Notes under the pieces: generated by a model
Database searches by the model: none
The model's input: the letters and a program-made list of their open reading frames with translations, nothing else
What the model was told of the DNA's origin: nothing
Translations under genes and position numbers: made by a program
Shown: positions 16,371 to 25,761 of the stretch, one piece after another
Numbering within the stretch: the stretch's first letter is position 1
Layout: each line of letters starts with the position of its first letter
Assembly: GCF_014698835.1 (NCBI RefSeq)
Contig: NZ_JACJTU010000017.1
Span: forward strand, 62,001 to 126,000
Direction of reading: 5' to 3'
DNA length: 64,000 nucleotides
Source of the DNA: Nostoc paludosum FACHB-159
Lineage (GTDB): Bacteria; Cyanobacteriota; Cyanobacteriia; Cyanobacteriales; Nostocaceae

Positions 16371-19300
16371 TTGAAGATATTATCAGCAATGACCTCGAAC
16401 TCTGAGCAAGATTGGCGGGAAACTCGCCATGAAGAAACTTTACTCCACCGGATTACAAACCGTATCCGGCGAAGTTTAGAATTAGAAGATATTATCACAG
16501 TCACAACAGCAGAGGTGCGATCGCTACTGCAAACTGACAGAGTGATGATTTACAAATTTCATCCAGATGGTAGTGGTCAGGTCATTGCTGAGTCTATCTA
16601 CAACAATCGTTTACCGTCGCTACTAGGACTAAATTTTCCTGCTGATGATATTCCACCAGCCGCCCGCGAACTATTTGTTAAATCACGGGTGCGTTCTGTT
16701 GTGAATGTTGATACTCAAGAAATTGGTCAAAGTAACTTACACGATTTGGAAAATGGAGAAACCACGACAGAGGAAATCCGTTACCGCTCTGTAGACTCTT
16801 GCCATATTGAATATTTAAAGGCAATGGGGGTAAAGTCTAGTATGGTAGCCCCTATTCTTTACCAAAATCAACTCTGGGGACTGCTAGTGTCTCATAATTC
16901 CGAGGCACGTTTGATTTTAGAATCAGAACTAGAAGCATTACAAATAGTAGTCGATCAACTCTCAGTTGCGATCGCTCAAAGTACCCTCTTAACTCAAGTT
17001 CGCAAAACAGCCGCACAAGAAGCGATCGTTAACCGCATTGCTAGCCTGCTACATTCACTACCGACAATTGTATTGCAGCCAGCCCTCGAAGCTGCTGTTG
17101 CCGCCTTTGATGGTGCTGGTGGCCGGCTTTGCATTAGAAGTGCAGCTTTTGATTATCACAATGGTAGCGTCGCCAGCTTCACAGAATGCTTAATCCCCGG
17201 AAATACTTGTATAAAACTGTATACCTGCGGTCAGCAACCTGTAATACCAGGACAAACCATATATCCACTCATAGAGCAATATACTGCTTGGCAGGAACAC
17301 TTCAATTCCACTGGAGAATATGATGTTTGGCCGATTTTAGATATTTATCAAACTCCAGGCTGGCGAAGTTTGCAAATCGCTTTTGAACCAACTAAAATTC
17401 GCAGTATGCTGGTGATTCCACTCCACTATCGTCAGCAGTTGTTGGGTTATTTAAGTATTTTCCGTAACGAAATAGATATAGAAACCCTGTGGGCGGGACA
17501 GTATGACAGCGACAAGAGGCAATTATACCCCCGGCGATCTTTTGAAGCTTGGCGCGAATCTAAAAAAGCACAAGTGCGGCCATGGACACCTGAAGAAATT
17601 GAATTGGCTAGAAACCTCGGTAAACACTTTGCTTTTGCAGTTCAGCAGTATGAATTATACCAACAAGTACAAGTTTTCAATGAAAATTTAGAACATCAAG
17701 TTAAAAGACGCACCATCGAATTACAACGGACAGCCGAACAACAACAAGCTGTGTTTAAAGTTATTGCCGAGATTCGTGAATCTTTAGACACAGACACAAT
17801 TTTTCAAACAACTACCAAAGAAGTTTGTCAATTAATCAAAGCCGATCGCGTTTCTGTTTATCGTTTCGATGCTGATTGGGGTGGCGAATTTGTCGGTGAT
17901 TTCGAGGCTGCTAGTCCATACTGGTCAAATGAATCTGATTTAGGTATTAATACTATTTGGAATGATACCTACTTACAAGATACACAGGGAGGACGCTACC
18001 GTAACAATGAAACATTTGCAGTTGATGACATCTACAAAATAGGGTTTACTCAGTGTCATATCGACAATTTAGAGCAGTTTCAAATTCGCGCTTTTGTACT
18101 TGCACCGATCTTTGTTGGTCAAAACCTTTGGGGCTTACTGGCAACTTATCAACACACTGGCCCTCGTCAATGGAAAGCCCCAGAAATTCACTTTCTCAGT
18201 CAGATTGCGGCTCAAATGGGGGTAGCACTCCAGCAAGCTCAATTACTCACTCAGACACGAGAACAGGCGTTAGATTTGCAACAAGCAGCAGAACAACAAC
18301 GGGTATTGTTTGAAGTTGTTGCCAAAGTTAGAGAATCTCTGGATTTAGATGCAATTTTTCAGACAACTACTCAAGAAATCTGTAAATCGCTACAAGCGGA
18401 TCGAGTTGCAGTTTACCGTTTCCAAGCAGATTGGAGTGGTGAATACATTGCTGAGTTTGTGAATGAAGGTTGGGTCAAATTAGTAAATCCTGGTACTAAT
18501 ATAATTTGGCGAGATAGCTATTTGCAGGAAACCCAAGGTGGCCGATATCGCCATAATGAAACCTTTGTAGTTAATAATATTTATGAAGCTAATCACTCTG
18601 AGTGTCACGTTGCGGTTTTAGAGAAAATTCAAGCAAAAGCCTATGCGATCGCACCAATTTTTATTAGACAAAAACTTTGGGGTTTGCTAGCAGCTTATCA
18701 AAACTCTGCACCCCGCCATTGGGAAACTTCAGAAATTCAGTTTATCACTCAAATAGCCAATCAGCTGGGGGTTGCACTCCAACAAGTCGAATTGCTCAAT
18801 CAAACTAAAGAGCAGAAAGAAAAATTGGCTCAAGCTTTGGAGGATTTAAAGCAAACTCAAACCCAACTGATTCAGACAGAAAAAATGTCTTCATTGGGTC
18901 AATTGGTCGCTGGTGTTGCTCACGAAATTAATAATCCAGTGAACTTTATTTATGGCAACATTAATCATGTCAGCGAATACGCCCAGGATTTACTGGGAAT
19001 TCTAGATTTATATTTGCAAAACTCCCCTAACCCCGACCCAAAAATTCGCGATCGCGCAGAAGAAATAGACTTAGAATTTCTGACTGAAGATTTGCCAAAA
19101 ACTCTCTCCTCAATGAAAATTGGTATCGATCGCATCCGGCAAATTGTTTCGGGTTTACGGAATTTTTCTCGCCTTGACCAAGCAGAAAAAAAACCAGTCG
19201 ATATCCACGAGGGTATTGATAGTACCTTGCTAATTTTGCAGCATCGCTTGAAAGCAAAACCAGAAAGTCCGGCAATTAAATTAGTTAAAGAGTATGGTCA

Positions 19301-19715
19301 ACTTCCCTTAGTAGAATGCTTTGCAGGGCCGTTGAATCAGGTATTTATGAATGTTTTAAGTAATGCGATCGATGCTTTAGAAGATTATAGAGATACATCC
19401 AAAGCTCATACCAGCCAAATTACCATTACTACTTCTCTTGGGGAAATAGAAGGTAATATCAAGAGTGTAGTAGTTCGCATAAAAGACAACGGCCCAGGAA
19501 TACCCGAAGACCTGAAAGTCAGAATCTGCGACCCATTTTTCACTACTAAACCAGTTGGAAAAGGCACTGGCTTGGGGTTATCAATTAGTTATCAAATCGT
19601 TGTTGAAAAACACGGCGGTGTATTTAAATGCGATTCGCAACCAGGGTTAGGTACAGAATTTTGGATTGAAATTCCGATAAAACAAATCACCAAATTGCAC
19701 CATCAAGTGCTGTAG
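16371..19715 (+). CDS. Cyanobacteriochrome-type sensor histidine kinase with three Cys-His GAF domains
   Basis: A 1114-residue soluble kinase. GAF1 (about 20-205) has the phytochrome-like FPADDIPPAAR turn and Cys144-His145 in SCHIEYLKAMGV. A second GAF-like domain (about 215-430) lacks this motif. GAF3 (about 460-625) and GAF4 (about 640-805) carry GGRYR and Cys562-His563 and Cys745-His746; Trp530/Asp532 and Trp713/Asp715 lie 32 and 30 residues before the cysteines, the spacing known from red/green cyanobacteriochrome AnPixJ. Coiled-coil helices join the domains. The HisKA box has His851 in GVAHEINNPVNF, and the HATPase domain has NGPGIP and GTGLGLSI. It is probably a light sensor; bilin attachment is inferred. 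Start ATG 16371 or 16389. Confidence 0.9.
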   Translation: MKILSAMTSNSEQDWRETRHEETLLHRITNRIRRSLELEDIITVTTAEVRSLLQTDRVMIYKFHPDGSGQVIAESIYNNRLPSLLGLNFPADDIPPAARELFVKSRVRSVVNVDTQEIGQSNLHDLENGETTTEEIRYRSVDSCHIEYLKAMGVKSSMVAPILYQNQLWGLLVSHNSEARLILESELEALQIVVDQLSVAIAQSTLLTQVRKTAAQEAIVNRIASLLHSLPTIVLQPALEAAVAAFDGAGGRLCIRSAAFDYHNGSVASFTECLIPGNTCIKLYTCGQQPVIPGQTIYPLIEQYTAWQEHFNSTGEYDVWPILDIYQTPGWRSLQIAFEPTKIRSMLVIPLHYRQQLLGYLSIFRNEIDIETLWAGQYDSDKRQLYPRRSFEAWRESKKAQVRPWTPEEIELARNLGKHFAFAVQQYELYQQVQVFNENLEHQVKRRTIELQRTAEQQQAVFKVIAEIRESLDTDTIFQTTTKEVCQLIKADRVSVYRFDADWGGEFVGDFEAASPYWSNESDLGINTIWNDTYLQDTQGGRYRNNETFAVDDIYKIGFTQCHIDNLEQFQIRAFVLAPIFVGQNLWGLLATYQHTGPRQWKAPEIHFLSQIAAQMGVALQQAQLLTQTREQALDLQQAAEQQRVLFEVVAKVRESLDLDAIFQTTTQEICKSLQADRVAVYRFQADWSGEYIAEFVNEGWVKLVNPGTNIIWRDSYLQETQGGRYRHNETFVVNNIYEANHSECHVAVLEKIQAKAYAIAPIFIRQKLWGLLAAYQNSAPRHWETSEIQFITQIANQLGVALQQVELLNQTKEQKEKLAQALEDLKQTQTQLIQTEKMSSLGQLVAGVAHEINNPVNFIYGNINHVSEYAQDLLGILDLYLQNSPNPDPKIRDRAEEIDLEFLTEDLPKTLSSMKIGIDRIRQIVSGLRNFSRLDQAEKKPVDIHEGIDSTLLILQHRLKAKPESPAIKLVKEYGQLPLVECFAGPLNQVFMNVLSNAIDALEDYRDTSKAHTSQITITTSLGEIEGNIKSVVVRIKDNGPGIPEDLKVRICDPFFTTKPVGKGTGLGLSISYQIVVEKHGGVFKCDSQPGLGTEFWIEIPIKQITKLHHQVL

Positions 19716-19774
19716 GTTAGCGAACAATTTTTGAGAATTTGATTATTGTAAATAAATATCTTGCAAGAAAAATA

Positions 19775-19852
19775 TACATCTGGTGAAAAAGTAGAGACGT
19801 AGCAGTGCTACGTCTCTACAACGATTTCAGGTAACGCAGAATTAATTTCTGG
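19775..19852. repeat. Dispersed repeat with GAGACGTAGCA palindrome, copy B
   Basis: It contains a perfect 29-bp palindrome at 19791-19819 (GTAGAGACGTAGCA, one central base, inverse). Left flank ACATCTGGTGAAAA and right flank GGTAACGCAGAATTAATTTC match copy A at 13424-13506. It occupies the gap after the photoreceptor kinase. Confidence 0.78.
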
Positions 19853-20026
19853 AAATGTTTACTACCTACCTATTAGGTTGGTCTCAAAACCGACTGCTAT
19901 AGGGAATTTTATTTCTCAAGATAGATGATTTGAATAGCTAAACCTATCTGAGGAGAAATACATAAAAATCAACTGAGGCTATAAGATATCTGAACAAGTA
20001 AAAATCACTTTAGTAAGAGTAAATAT

Positions 20027-20179
20027 ATGTTGAGTATCCTTTGGGGCGTTGTTGTTGTGCTGCTTGCTTTTTGGGCATTAGGATTAGTACTTCATATTGC
20101 CGGAAATTTAATTCATGCGGTATTGCTTATAGCTATTGCACTTGCTATTTACAATTTTTTCAAAGCACGTGACGTGTAA
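20027..20179 (+). CDS. Small Lmo0937-family membrane protein
   Basis: A 50-residue protein starting MLSILWGVVVVLLAFWALGL. Two hydrophobic segments (about 3-22 and 27-44) flank a HIAGNLIH turn, and the tail is FFKARDV. This is the pattern of the Lmo0937 family of tiny two-helix membrane proteins, often linked to stress responses in other bacteria. Its role here is unknown. It stands alone between the photoreceptor kinase and dnaN. Confidence 0.8.
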   Translation: MLSILWGVVVVLLAFWALGLVLHIAGNLIHAVLLIAIALAIYNFFKARDV

Positions 20180-20257
20180 ATCGAGAAATCACAACATAGT
20201 TTTTGAATCAATTCTCTCTGTTTCTAGACTAGTTGAGAGATTAACTTTGAGTTTTGG

Positions 20258-20283
20258 TTGTGGCTGGCGATCGCCAGCCACAA
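20258..20283. repeat. Perfect 26-bp palindrome centred on a HIP1 site
   Basis: TTGTGGCTGGCGA is followed by its exact reverse complement, centred on GCGATCGC. It lies between the convergent ends of the Lmo0937-family gene and dnaN, where a bidirectional stop signal would fit, but no U-run is present on either side. Confidence 0.8.
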
Positions 20284-20309
20284 TTAATTGTCAAGTTTTC
20301 CACTCAATT

Positions 20310-21473
20310 TTAATTTCTCAGTTGCACAGGCATAGCTAAATAAGTCATTTTCAAACCACCCAGTGGCGTAAAAATCACTGGAGTTAGGCTTTGATTCAAA
20401 TGCATTTGAATTTCAGAAGATGGTAATTCTTTTAAGCCTTCCATTAAATATTTAATATTAAAAGCAATTTCTATATTTTCCCCAGAAATTTGTGCTGGCA
20501 TTGGCTCTCTACCACTACCCACATCTTGAGCTTCACAAGATAAAATAATTTCCTGGGCTTCACTATCAATGCTGAGTTTGACAATATTATTTTTCTGATC
20601 TGCTAGCACAGCAATTCGCTCTAAAGTGCTGATGAATTGTCGCCGTTCAATTGTGACTTGCCGCTCAAATTGACGGGGAATTAGTTGACGATAGGCGGGA
20701 TATTGCCCTTCTAATGTGCGACTAGTCAAGCGTTGATTTTGCCATGCAAACACGACTTGACCTTGATCGAAATGTAAAGCTACAGGTTCATCAGATGAGG
20801 CGCTATGAGCTAGCATTCGTTGTAGTTCGCGTAATGCTCTAGCTGGTACTGTGACTTCTAGTTGATTAGTTCCATCTAAAGGACGCTCGTTGCTAGTTTC
20901 TACTACTGCTAGGCGATGTCCGTCGGTAGCTGCAAATTCTAGAGTATCTTGTTTAACTGTTAAATGCACTCCCGTAAGTACTTGTTTGGTTTCATCAGCA
21001 CTGGTGGCAAATAATGAACCCCGTAATCCCTCAATTAATGCAGCGGTGGTGAGATGGATTACTTCTGTATTTTCAATTATAGGTAGTTCGGGAAATTCTT
21101 CTGGCCCCATTGCTAGGACTTGATAATATCCACTCTTCGGTGTGAGTGTAACAATTAAACCTTCGCCACTTGATCCTGCACCTGTGAGGGCTGATTCATC
21201 ATCGAGAGTAATCTCGCCCTCTGGAAGACGAGAAGTGATATCTACTAGTAACTTAGCAGGAAGCGCGATCGCTCCTCCTTCCAATACCTCAGCATTAAAG
21301 CTAGTACGGATACCCAAGCTCAAATCAAAGGCTGTTAAGCTTACTTGGTTAGTTTCTGCATCTGCTTGTAACAGCACATTGGCAAGTATCGGATGATTCG
21401 GTCGTGAAGGCACAGCACGACTGACGAGTGAGAGGTTTGTACTGAGGTCGCTTTGGGCGCAAACTAATTTCAT
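20310..21473 (-). CDS. dnaN: DNA polymerase III beta subunit (sliding clamp)
   Basis: A 387-residue protein beginning MKLVCAQSDLSTNLSLVSRA and comprising three similar clamp domains (about 1-120, 130-255, 260-387). Landmarks are RPNHPILANVLL, LLPGVHLTV-like strands (LTGVHLTVKQDTLEFAATDG), VPARALRELQRML and the C-terminal TPLGGLKMTYLAMPVQL, near the usual MPMRL end. The dimeric ring tethers DNA polymerase to the template. The length is typical. It is a single-gene unit here; dnaA is not adjacent, which is common in cyanobacteria. Confidence 0.97.
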   Translation of the reverse strand: MKLVCAQSDLSTNLSLVSRAVPSRPNHPILANVLLQADAETNQVSLTAFDLSLGIRTSFNAEVLEGGAIALPAKLLVDITSRLPEGEITLDDESALTGAGSSGEGLIVTLTPKSGYYQVLAMGPEEFPELPIIENTEVIHLTTAALIEGLRGSLFATSADETKQVLTGVHLTVKQDTLEFAATDGHRLAVVETSNERPLDGTNQLEVTVPARALRELQRMLAHSASSDEPVALHFDQGQVVFAWQNQRLTSRTLEGQYPAYRQLIPRQFERQVTIERRQFISTLERIAVLADQKNNIVKLSIDSEAQEIILSCEAQDVGSGREPMPAQISGENIEIAFNIKYLMEGLKELPSSEIQMHLNQSLTPVIFTPLGGLKMTYLAMPVQLRN

Positions 21474-21518
21474 AAGTCAGATTCAGCTGGTGAAGAAATA
21501 TCCTAACATCACATTCAT

Positions 21519-21554
21519 CAAGAATTCAGAATTCACAATTCAGAATTCAGAGGT
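21519..21554. repeat. Short GAATTCA tandem repeats
   Basis: Overlapping AGAATTCA/CAATTCAG units between divergent dnaN and dapL are the same sequence that borders the MITE-like elements. No matching right end is seen nearby, so this is probably a fragment or a simple repeat. Confidence 0.55.
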
Positions 21555-21645
21555 AATTATTCCCCACTTCCTCATCCCCACTCAAAAGTTATCGCTCAGA
21601 TAAATTAGCAGTAAGCTATTTTAGGGCGTTTTTCATATATTTAGT

Positions 21646-22881
21646 ATGGCAAGTATTAACGACAACTACCTGAAACTGAAAGCGGGTTACCTGTTTCCAG
21701 AAATTGCTCGGCGGGTGAATGCTTTTGCAGAAGCGAACCCTGATGCTAAAATCATTAGACTGGGCATTGGTGATGTTACTGAACCTCTGCCAGAAGCTTG
21801 CCGGACAGCGATGATTAAAGCTGTGGAAGAAATGGGCGATCGCAATACCTTCAAAGGCTACGGCCCAGAACAAGGCTATGCTTGGTTGCGGGAAAAAATT
21901 GCTGCTCAAGATTTCCAAGCACGGGGAGCCGAAATCGATGCTTCAGAAATCTTTATCTCCGATGGTTCCAAGTGTGATACCGGCAATATTCTGGAAATCT
22001 TTGGTCATGACAACACTATAGCCGTTACCGACCCCGTTTATCCCGTATACGTAGATACTAACGTTATGGCGGGAAATACAGGAAATGCTAACGATAAAGG
22101 CGAGTTTGAAGGTTTAGTTTATCTACCAATTTCGGCTGATAACAACTTCACCGCCGAGATTCCCTCGAAGAAAGTCGATTTAATTTATCTCTGCTTTCCC
22201 AATAACCCCACTGGCGCAACTGCTACAAAGGAATATTTAAAGGCATGGGTGGACTACGCCAAAGCTAATAACTCGATTATTTTCTTTGATGCAGCCTATG
22301 AAGCTTACATTACCGATGCATCGATACCGCATTCAATTTATGAAATTGAAGGTGCAAGAGAAGTTGCGATCGAATTTCGGTCTTTCTCGAAGAATGCAGG
22401 CTTTACAGGAACTCGCTGCGCGTTAACTGTGGTGCCGAAGACGCTGACAGCCAAAGCCGCTGATGGTTCCGATGTGGAATTGTGGAAACTTTGGAATCGT
22501 CGCCAGTCTACCAAATTTAATGGCGTTTCTTACATCGTCCAACGGGGAGCCGAGGCAGTTTACTCCCCAGAAGGACAAGCACAAATTAAAGGACTGGTTA
22601 GTTTCTATTTAGAAAACGCCAAAATTATCCGCGAGAAACTTACAGCCGCAGGACTATCAGTTTACGGTGGGGTGAATGCACCTTACGTGTGGGTGAAAAC
22701 GCCTAATGGTTTATCCAGTTGGGAATTCTTTGATAAATTGCTGCAAACCGTCAACGTTGTGGGAACACCCGGTTCTGGCTTTGGTGCTGCGGGTGAAGGC
22801 TACTTTAGGATTTCTGCGTTTAATAGCCGGGAGAATGTGGAAGAAGCGATGAAACGCATTACTGAGAAGTTTAAAGTGTAA
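21646..22881 (+). CDS. dapL: LL-diaminopimelate aminotransferase
   Basis: A 411-residue fold-type I PLP aminotransferase. It starts MASINDNYLKLKAGYLFPEI and carries IRLGIGDVTEPLP, GYGPEQGYAWLRE, the CFPNNPTGATAT loop, FDAAYEAYI and the PLP lysine in SFSKNAGFTGTRC. The C-terminal GSGFGAAGEGYFRISAFN binds substrate carboxylate. It converts tetrahydrodipicolinate directly to LL-diaminopimelate for lysine and peptidoglycan synthesis, the route used in cyanobacteria, plants and chlamydiae. The length is as expected. It is divergent from dnaN. Confidence 0.97.
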   Translation: MASINDNYLKLKAGYLFPEIARRVNAFAEANPDAKIIRLGIGDVTEPLPEACRTAMIKAVEEMGDRNTFKGYGPEQGYAWLREKIAAQDFQARGAEIDASEIFISDGSKCDTGNILEIFGHDNTIAVTDPVYPVYVDTNVMAGNTGNANDKGEFEGLVYLPISADNNFTAEIPSKKVDLIYLCFPNNPTGATATKEYLKAWVDYAKANNSIIFFDAAYEAYITDASIPHSIYEIEGAREVAIEFRSFSKNAGFTGTRCALTVVPKTLTAKAADGSDVELWKLWNRRQSTKFNGVSYIVQRGAEAVYSPEGQAQIKGLVSFYLENAKIIREKLTAAGLSVYGGVNAPYVWVKTPNGLSSWEFFDKLLQTVNVVGTPGSGFGAAGEGYFRISAFNSRENVEEAMKRITEKFKV

Positions 22882-22929
22882 GGCGATCGCTTTTAGCTGC
22901 TTTTGTTAAACTCATTCTATTAGTCTAAA

Positions 22930-22961
22930 GGTTACGGTGGGCTATATTATCCACCGCAACC
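22930..22961. repeat. Inverted repeat downstream of dapL
   Basis: Arms GGTTACGGTGG and CCACCGCAACC pair with one mismatch around a ten-base loop, about 50 bases after the dapL stop. It could act in transcript ending, although a T-tract is absent. Confidence 0.7.
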
Positions 22962-23004
22962 CGATAGATAAATATTGAGATTTAGCTTACTGATATTATT
23001 GGTT

Positions 23005-23643
23005 ATGACTGCTGCCATTCCTGTTTTTAAACCTGTTAGTCAGATACAATTGTCACCTGGTAGCACCGTCACCATTCCTGATGTTAGCTGGGAAGAATTT
23101 GAATCTATTTTGCAAGAATTAGGAGAAAAAAGAACTACAAGAATTGCCTACAGCCAGGGTAATTTAGAAATTATGGCTCCTTTACCAGAACATGAAATTC
23201 CCAAAGATTTAATTTCTGATATTGTCAAAATATTGCTGAAGGCTAAAAATATCAGATATCAACCTTTTGGTTCCACCACCTTTAAAAAGCAAGGTTTAGC
23301 AGGAGTTGAACCTGATGCTTGCTTTTATATTCAAAATTATCAACAGATGATTGGTCGTCGCCGCTTACAACCTGACGATCCGCCGCCAGATTTAGCGATT
23401 GAAACTGATGTCACATCAAAAACTACTCTTGATGCTTATGAAGCCATTGGAGTCCCAGAATTATGGGTTTATGATAGCGGCAGCCTTTCTATTTATTTGC
23501 TAAAAGATGGGAAATATATAAAATCTGACACCAGTCTTAATTTTGAAGATATAGCTATTACTGAAATTATTCCTGCGGCTGTAGAACGTAGTTGGCAAGT
23601 AGGAAGTTTTCAAGCTTTGCAAGAATTGGAAGGAATGATTTAG
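23005..23643 (+). CDS. Uma2 family (DUF820) endonuclease-fold protein
   Basis: A 212-residue protein of the Uma2/DUF820 family, whose members have a PD-(D/E)XK fold and are greatly expanded in cyanobacteria. Visible landmarks are SWEEFESILQELGE, RIAYSQGNLEIMAP, VEPDACFYI, DPPPDLAIETDVTSKT and VPELWVYD. Asp in EPDA and Glu in IETD sit where the catalytic residues fall. The ATG at 23005 is preferred over a TTG at 22975, which would add a short hydrophobic leader of poor quality. The biological role of the family is unresolved. It has no operon partners. Confidence 0.88.
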   Translation: MTAAIPVFKPVSQIQLSPGSTVTIPDVSWEEFESILQELGEKRTTRIAYSQGNLEIMAPLPEHEIPKDLISDIVKILLKAKNIRYQPFGSTTFKKQGLAGVEPDACFYIQNYQQMIGRRRLQPDDPPPDLAIETDVTSKTTLDAYEAIGVPELWVYDSGSLSIYLLKDGKYIKSDTSLNFEDIAITEIIPAAVERSWQVGSFQALQELEGMI

Positions 23644-23778
23644 TAGATAAAAATAGGCAGTAAAAGATGCGATCTCCTTCACGTCCTGCTTTCTAAGTTA
23701 GCGTTTTAGCTAAGTTTAGCATAATTATTCTCAGGCTATGAATACAGTTAATTATTAACTTGAATCACGATACAATAC

Positions 23779-24186
23779 TTATCTTTCTGCTTCCAAATCC
23801 TCAACCCGTAAACCTTGCACACGGCTAAACTCATCTACATTATGAGTTACTAAAATCAGATTATTTGCTAAAGCGATCGCAGCAATTTGTAAATCATAAG
23901 GGCCAATGGGAGTTCCCAAGCTACCCAGTTGAGAGCGGATATCACCAAATATTTCCGCTGCAATATCATCAAACGGCAAAGAAATAAATCTATTCAAAAA
24001 TTGTTTTTGTAAAGCTAGATTGCGAGTTGGATTATTACTTCTCTTTGCCCCATAAAATAATTCAGCTTTAACAGTAGAACAAACAACAATATCTAAATCT
24101 GAGCGTTCTTCTAGCCTGCGCCGTAAATTTAGATTTCTACCATTAAGATAAATAATACAAGCATTAGTATCTAAAAGATAAATCAT
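23779..24186 (-). CDS. vapC: PIN-domain toxin, VapC family
   Basis: A 135-residue PIN-domain ribonuclease. The acidic active-site residues are visible: Asp6 in YLLDTNACI, Glu in STVKAELFYGA, and Asp in GPYDLQIAAIALANN followed by THNVDEF. VapC toxins cleave tRNA or rRNA unless bound by their antitoxin. The start codon overlaps the stop of the upstream antitoxin gene by four bases, the usual coupling for this module. Confidence 0.9.
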   Translation of the reverse strand: MIYLLDTNACIIYLNGRNLNLRRRLEERSDLDIVVCSTVKAELFYGAKRSNNPTRNLALQKQFLNRFISLPFDDIAAEIFGDIRSQLGSLGTPIGPYDLQIAAIALANNLILVTHNVDEFSRVQGLRVEDLEAER

Positions 24187-24443
24187 TCTAACGCTTCTCT
24201 TTCTTCATAATCTCCTTGAGGATGTCTTATAATTGGGTCATCTGCTAAACAGCCATAAGTCTTATCAATAAACTCATGCCATTCTAATTGAGTTAATTTT
24301 TCCTCCTCTAAAGAAGCAGTTTGTTTTTTTATAGGTTTTAATGTCACCATAACTTCTAATTCAGTTTCTTTCATTTCTAGAGGGATATCTAGATGTAACA
24401 CTCCGTCTTCGCCTACATAAGAGCGTATTTTGATACTTTCCAT
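24183..24443 (-). CDS. Antitoxin partner of the PIN-domain toxin
   Basis: An 86-residue acidic protein, MESIKIRSYVGEDGVLHLDI followed by PLEMKETELEVMVTLKP. The N-terminal half has the beta-rich layout of cyanobacterial antitoxins that precede VapC genes, while the C-terminal half (WHEFIDKTYGCLADDPI) should wrap the toxin. It overlaps vapC by the sequence ATGA. Autoregulation of the pair is expected from the family but no operator was identified. The DNA-binding family is uncertain. Confidence 0.83.
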   Translation of the reverse strand: MESIKIRSYVGEDGVLHLDIPLEMKETELEVMVTLKPIKKQTASLEEEKLTQLEWHEFIDKTYGCLADDPIIRHPQGDYEEREALE

Positions 24444-24554
24444 ACTCTAACTCCCTATTATTTGATTAAATATAGCATCTCAGTTCTTAGTCTTAAAGTT
24501 TGATAAATAGTCTTCAGCGCATCTGAAGTTATGGCATTTTGCTTTTGACTGAAT

Positions 24555-25742
24555 TTAATATTTGTTTTTTTGAGAAACTAACAATAATACAGATGCGATC
24601 GCCAACAAACTCCCAAAAATAAATGTTGCCTTTGCTCCTAGTGTTTCCCACAATCCACCAGCTAGGAAACTCGCAGGTAAAAGCGCTATTCCTATAGCCA
24701 AATTGAGAAATCCAAAAGCAGTGCCACGCAGATTTGCAGGTATACTATTTGCTACTAATGCCAACAACAATCCTTTACTCATGCCCAAATGTAAACCATA
24801 AAGGGCAAACAATCCCCAAACTTGCCAAGGTGCTTGTACGAAGGCGAAGCCCAGATAAACTAAAGCGTACAGGAGAAATCCGCCCACCAATAACCCAAAT
24901 TTACCCAAGCGATCGGAGAGTATTCCTATTGGGTAGGCGCTGAAGGAATAAGCCATATTCATCACTACAAATGTCAAGGGTATGAGTGAAGCAGAGATGC
25001 CTATTTGCTCGGCTCGCAGCAACAAAAACGCATTGCTGGAGTTGCCTAAATTGAATAGCAGCGCCACTGCTACAAGTACCCAATATTTTTGACCTAAACT
25101 GCGTAAAGCTTCCCATTGCAGAGGATTAATTCGCTTTACTTGAGTTTCATTTGTTCTCGGTTCGCTGACTCCCACTGTTAATAAAGCCACCGCCAAAAAA
25201 CCAGGGATGAGGGCTAGCCAAAAAACCAGGCGGAAGTTGTTTGCAAAAGCAGCCATGAGGGCAAATGCTATCAAAGGCCCCAAGAATGCGCCGATAGTAT
25301 CGAGAGATTGACGCAATCCGTAGGCTGCACCGCGTACCTCTGATGTAGTAGAATCAGCAACTAAAGCATCACGGGGTGCGACTCGGATACCTTTGCCAAA
25401 GCGATCGCCAAATCGAGCTATTAACACCCCAGTTGGACTGGTAGCTACAGCAAATAGAGGTTTAACAAAGGTAGATAACCCATACCCAAACACCGCTAAA
25501 CCTTTGCGATGTCCCAGGTAATCGCTCAATACTCCCGAAAAAACTTTCAAAACTGAAGCTGTTGCTTCGGCAATGCCTTCAATAATGCCGACAGTCAAAA
25601 CATTTGCGCCTAAAGCTGACACCAGAAACAAAGGCAACAGAGAGTTAATCATCTCGGAGCTAATATCTGTCAGCAGACTGACGAACCCCAACACCCAAAC
25701 GGTACGGGGAATTTCCTGAAAAAATTTATTTTGTAGCTGCAT
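24555..25742 (-). CDS. MFS transporter
   Basis: A 395-residue integral membrane protein with about twelve hydrophobic segments. The loop between helices 2 and 3 carries GVLSDYLGHRKGLAVFGYG, the MFS A-motif pattern, with a related GILSDRLGKFGLLVGGF in the second half. RFGDRFGKGIRVAPRDALVA is a conserved cytoplasmic loop of one MFS subgroup. The substrate is unknown; an efflux role is plausible. I chose the ATG at 25742 because the upstream in-frame ATG at 25769 lies within the first unit of a 21-bp tandem array and has no ribosome-binding site. Confidence 0.87.
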   Translation of the reverse strand: MQLQNKFFQEIPRTVWVLGFVSLLTDISSEMINSLLPLFLVSALGANVLTVGIIEGIAEATASVLKVFSGVLSDYLGHRKGLAVFGYGLSTFVKPLFAVATSPTGVLIARFGDRFGKGIRVAPRDALVADSTTSEVRGAAYGLRQSLDTIGAFLGPLIAFALMAAFANNFRLVFWLALIPGFLAVALLTVGVSEPRTNETQVKRINPLQWEALRSLGQKYWVLVAVALLFNLGNSSNAFLLLRAEQIGISASLIPLTFVVMNMAYSFSAYPIGILSDRLGKFGLLVGGFLLYALVYLGFAFVQAPWQVWGLFALYGLHLGMSKGLLLALVANSIPANLRGTAFGFLNLAIGIALLPASFLAGGLWETLGAKATFIFGSLLAIASVLLLVSQKNKY

Positions 25743-25761
25743 ATTGCGTGTTTCTCTGACA

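Noticed and set aside
20258..20283. Bidirectional terminator between the small membrane gene and dnaN
   Set aside because: Perfect palindrome but no T-run on either side, so recorded only as a repeat.
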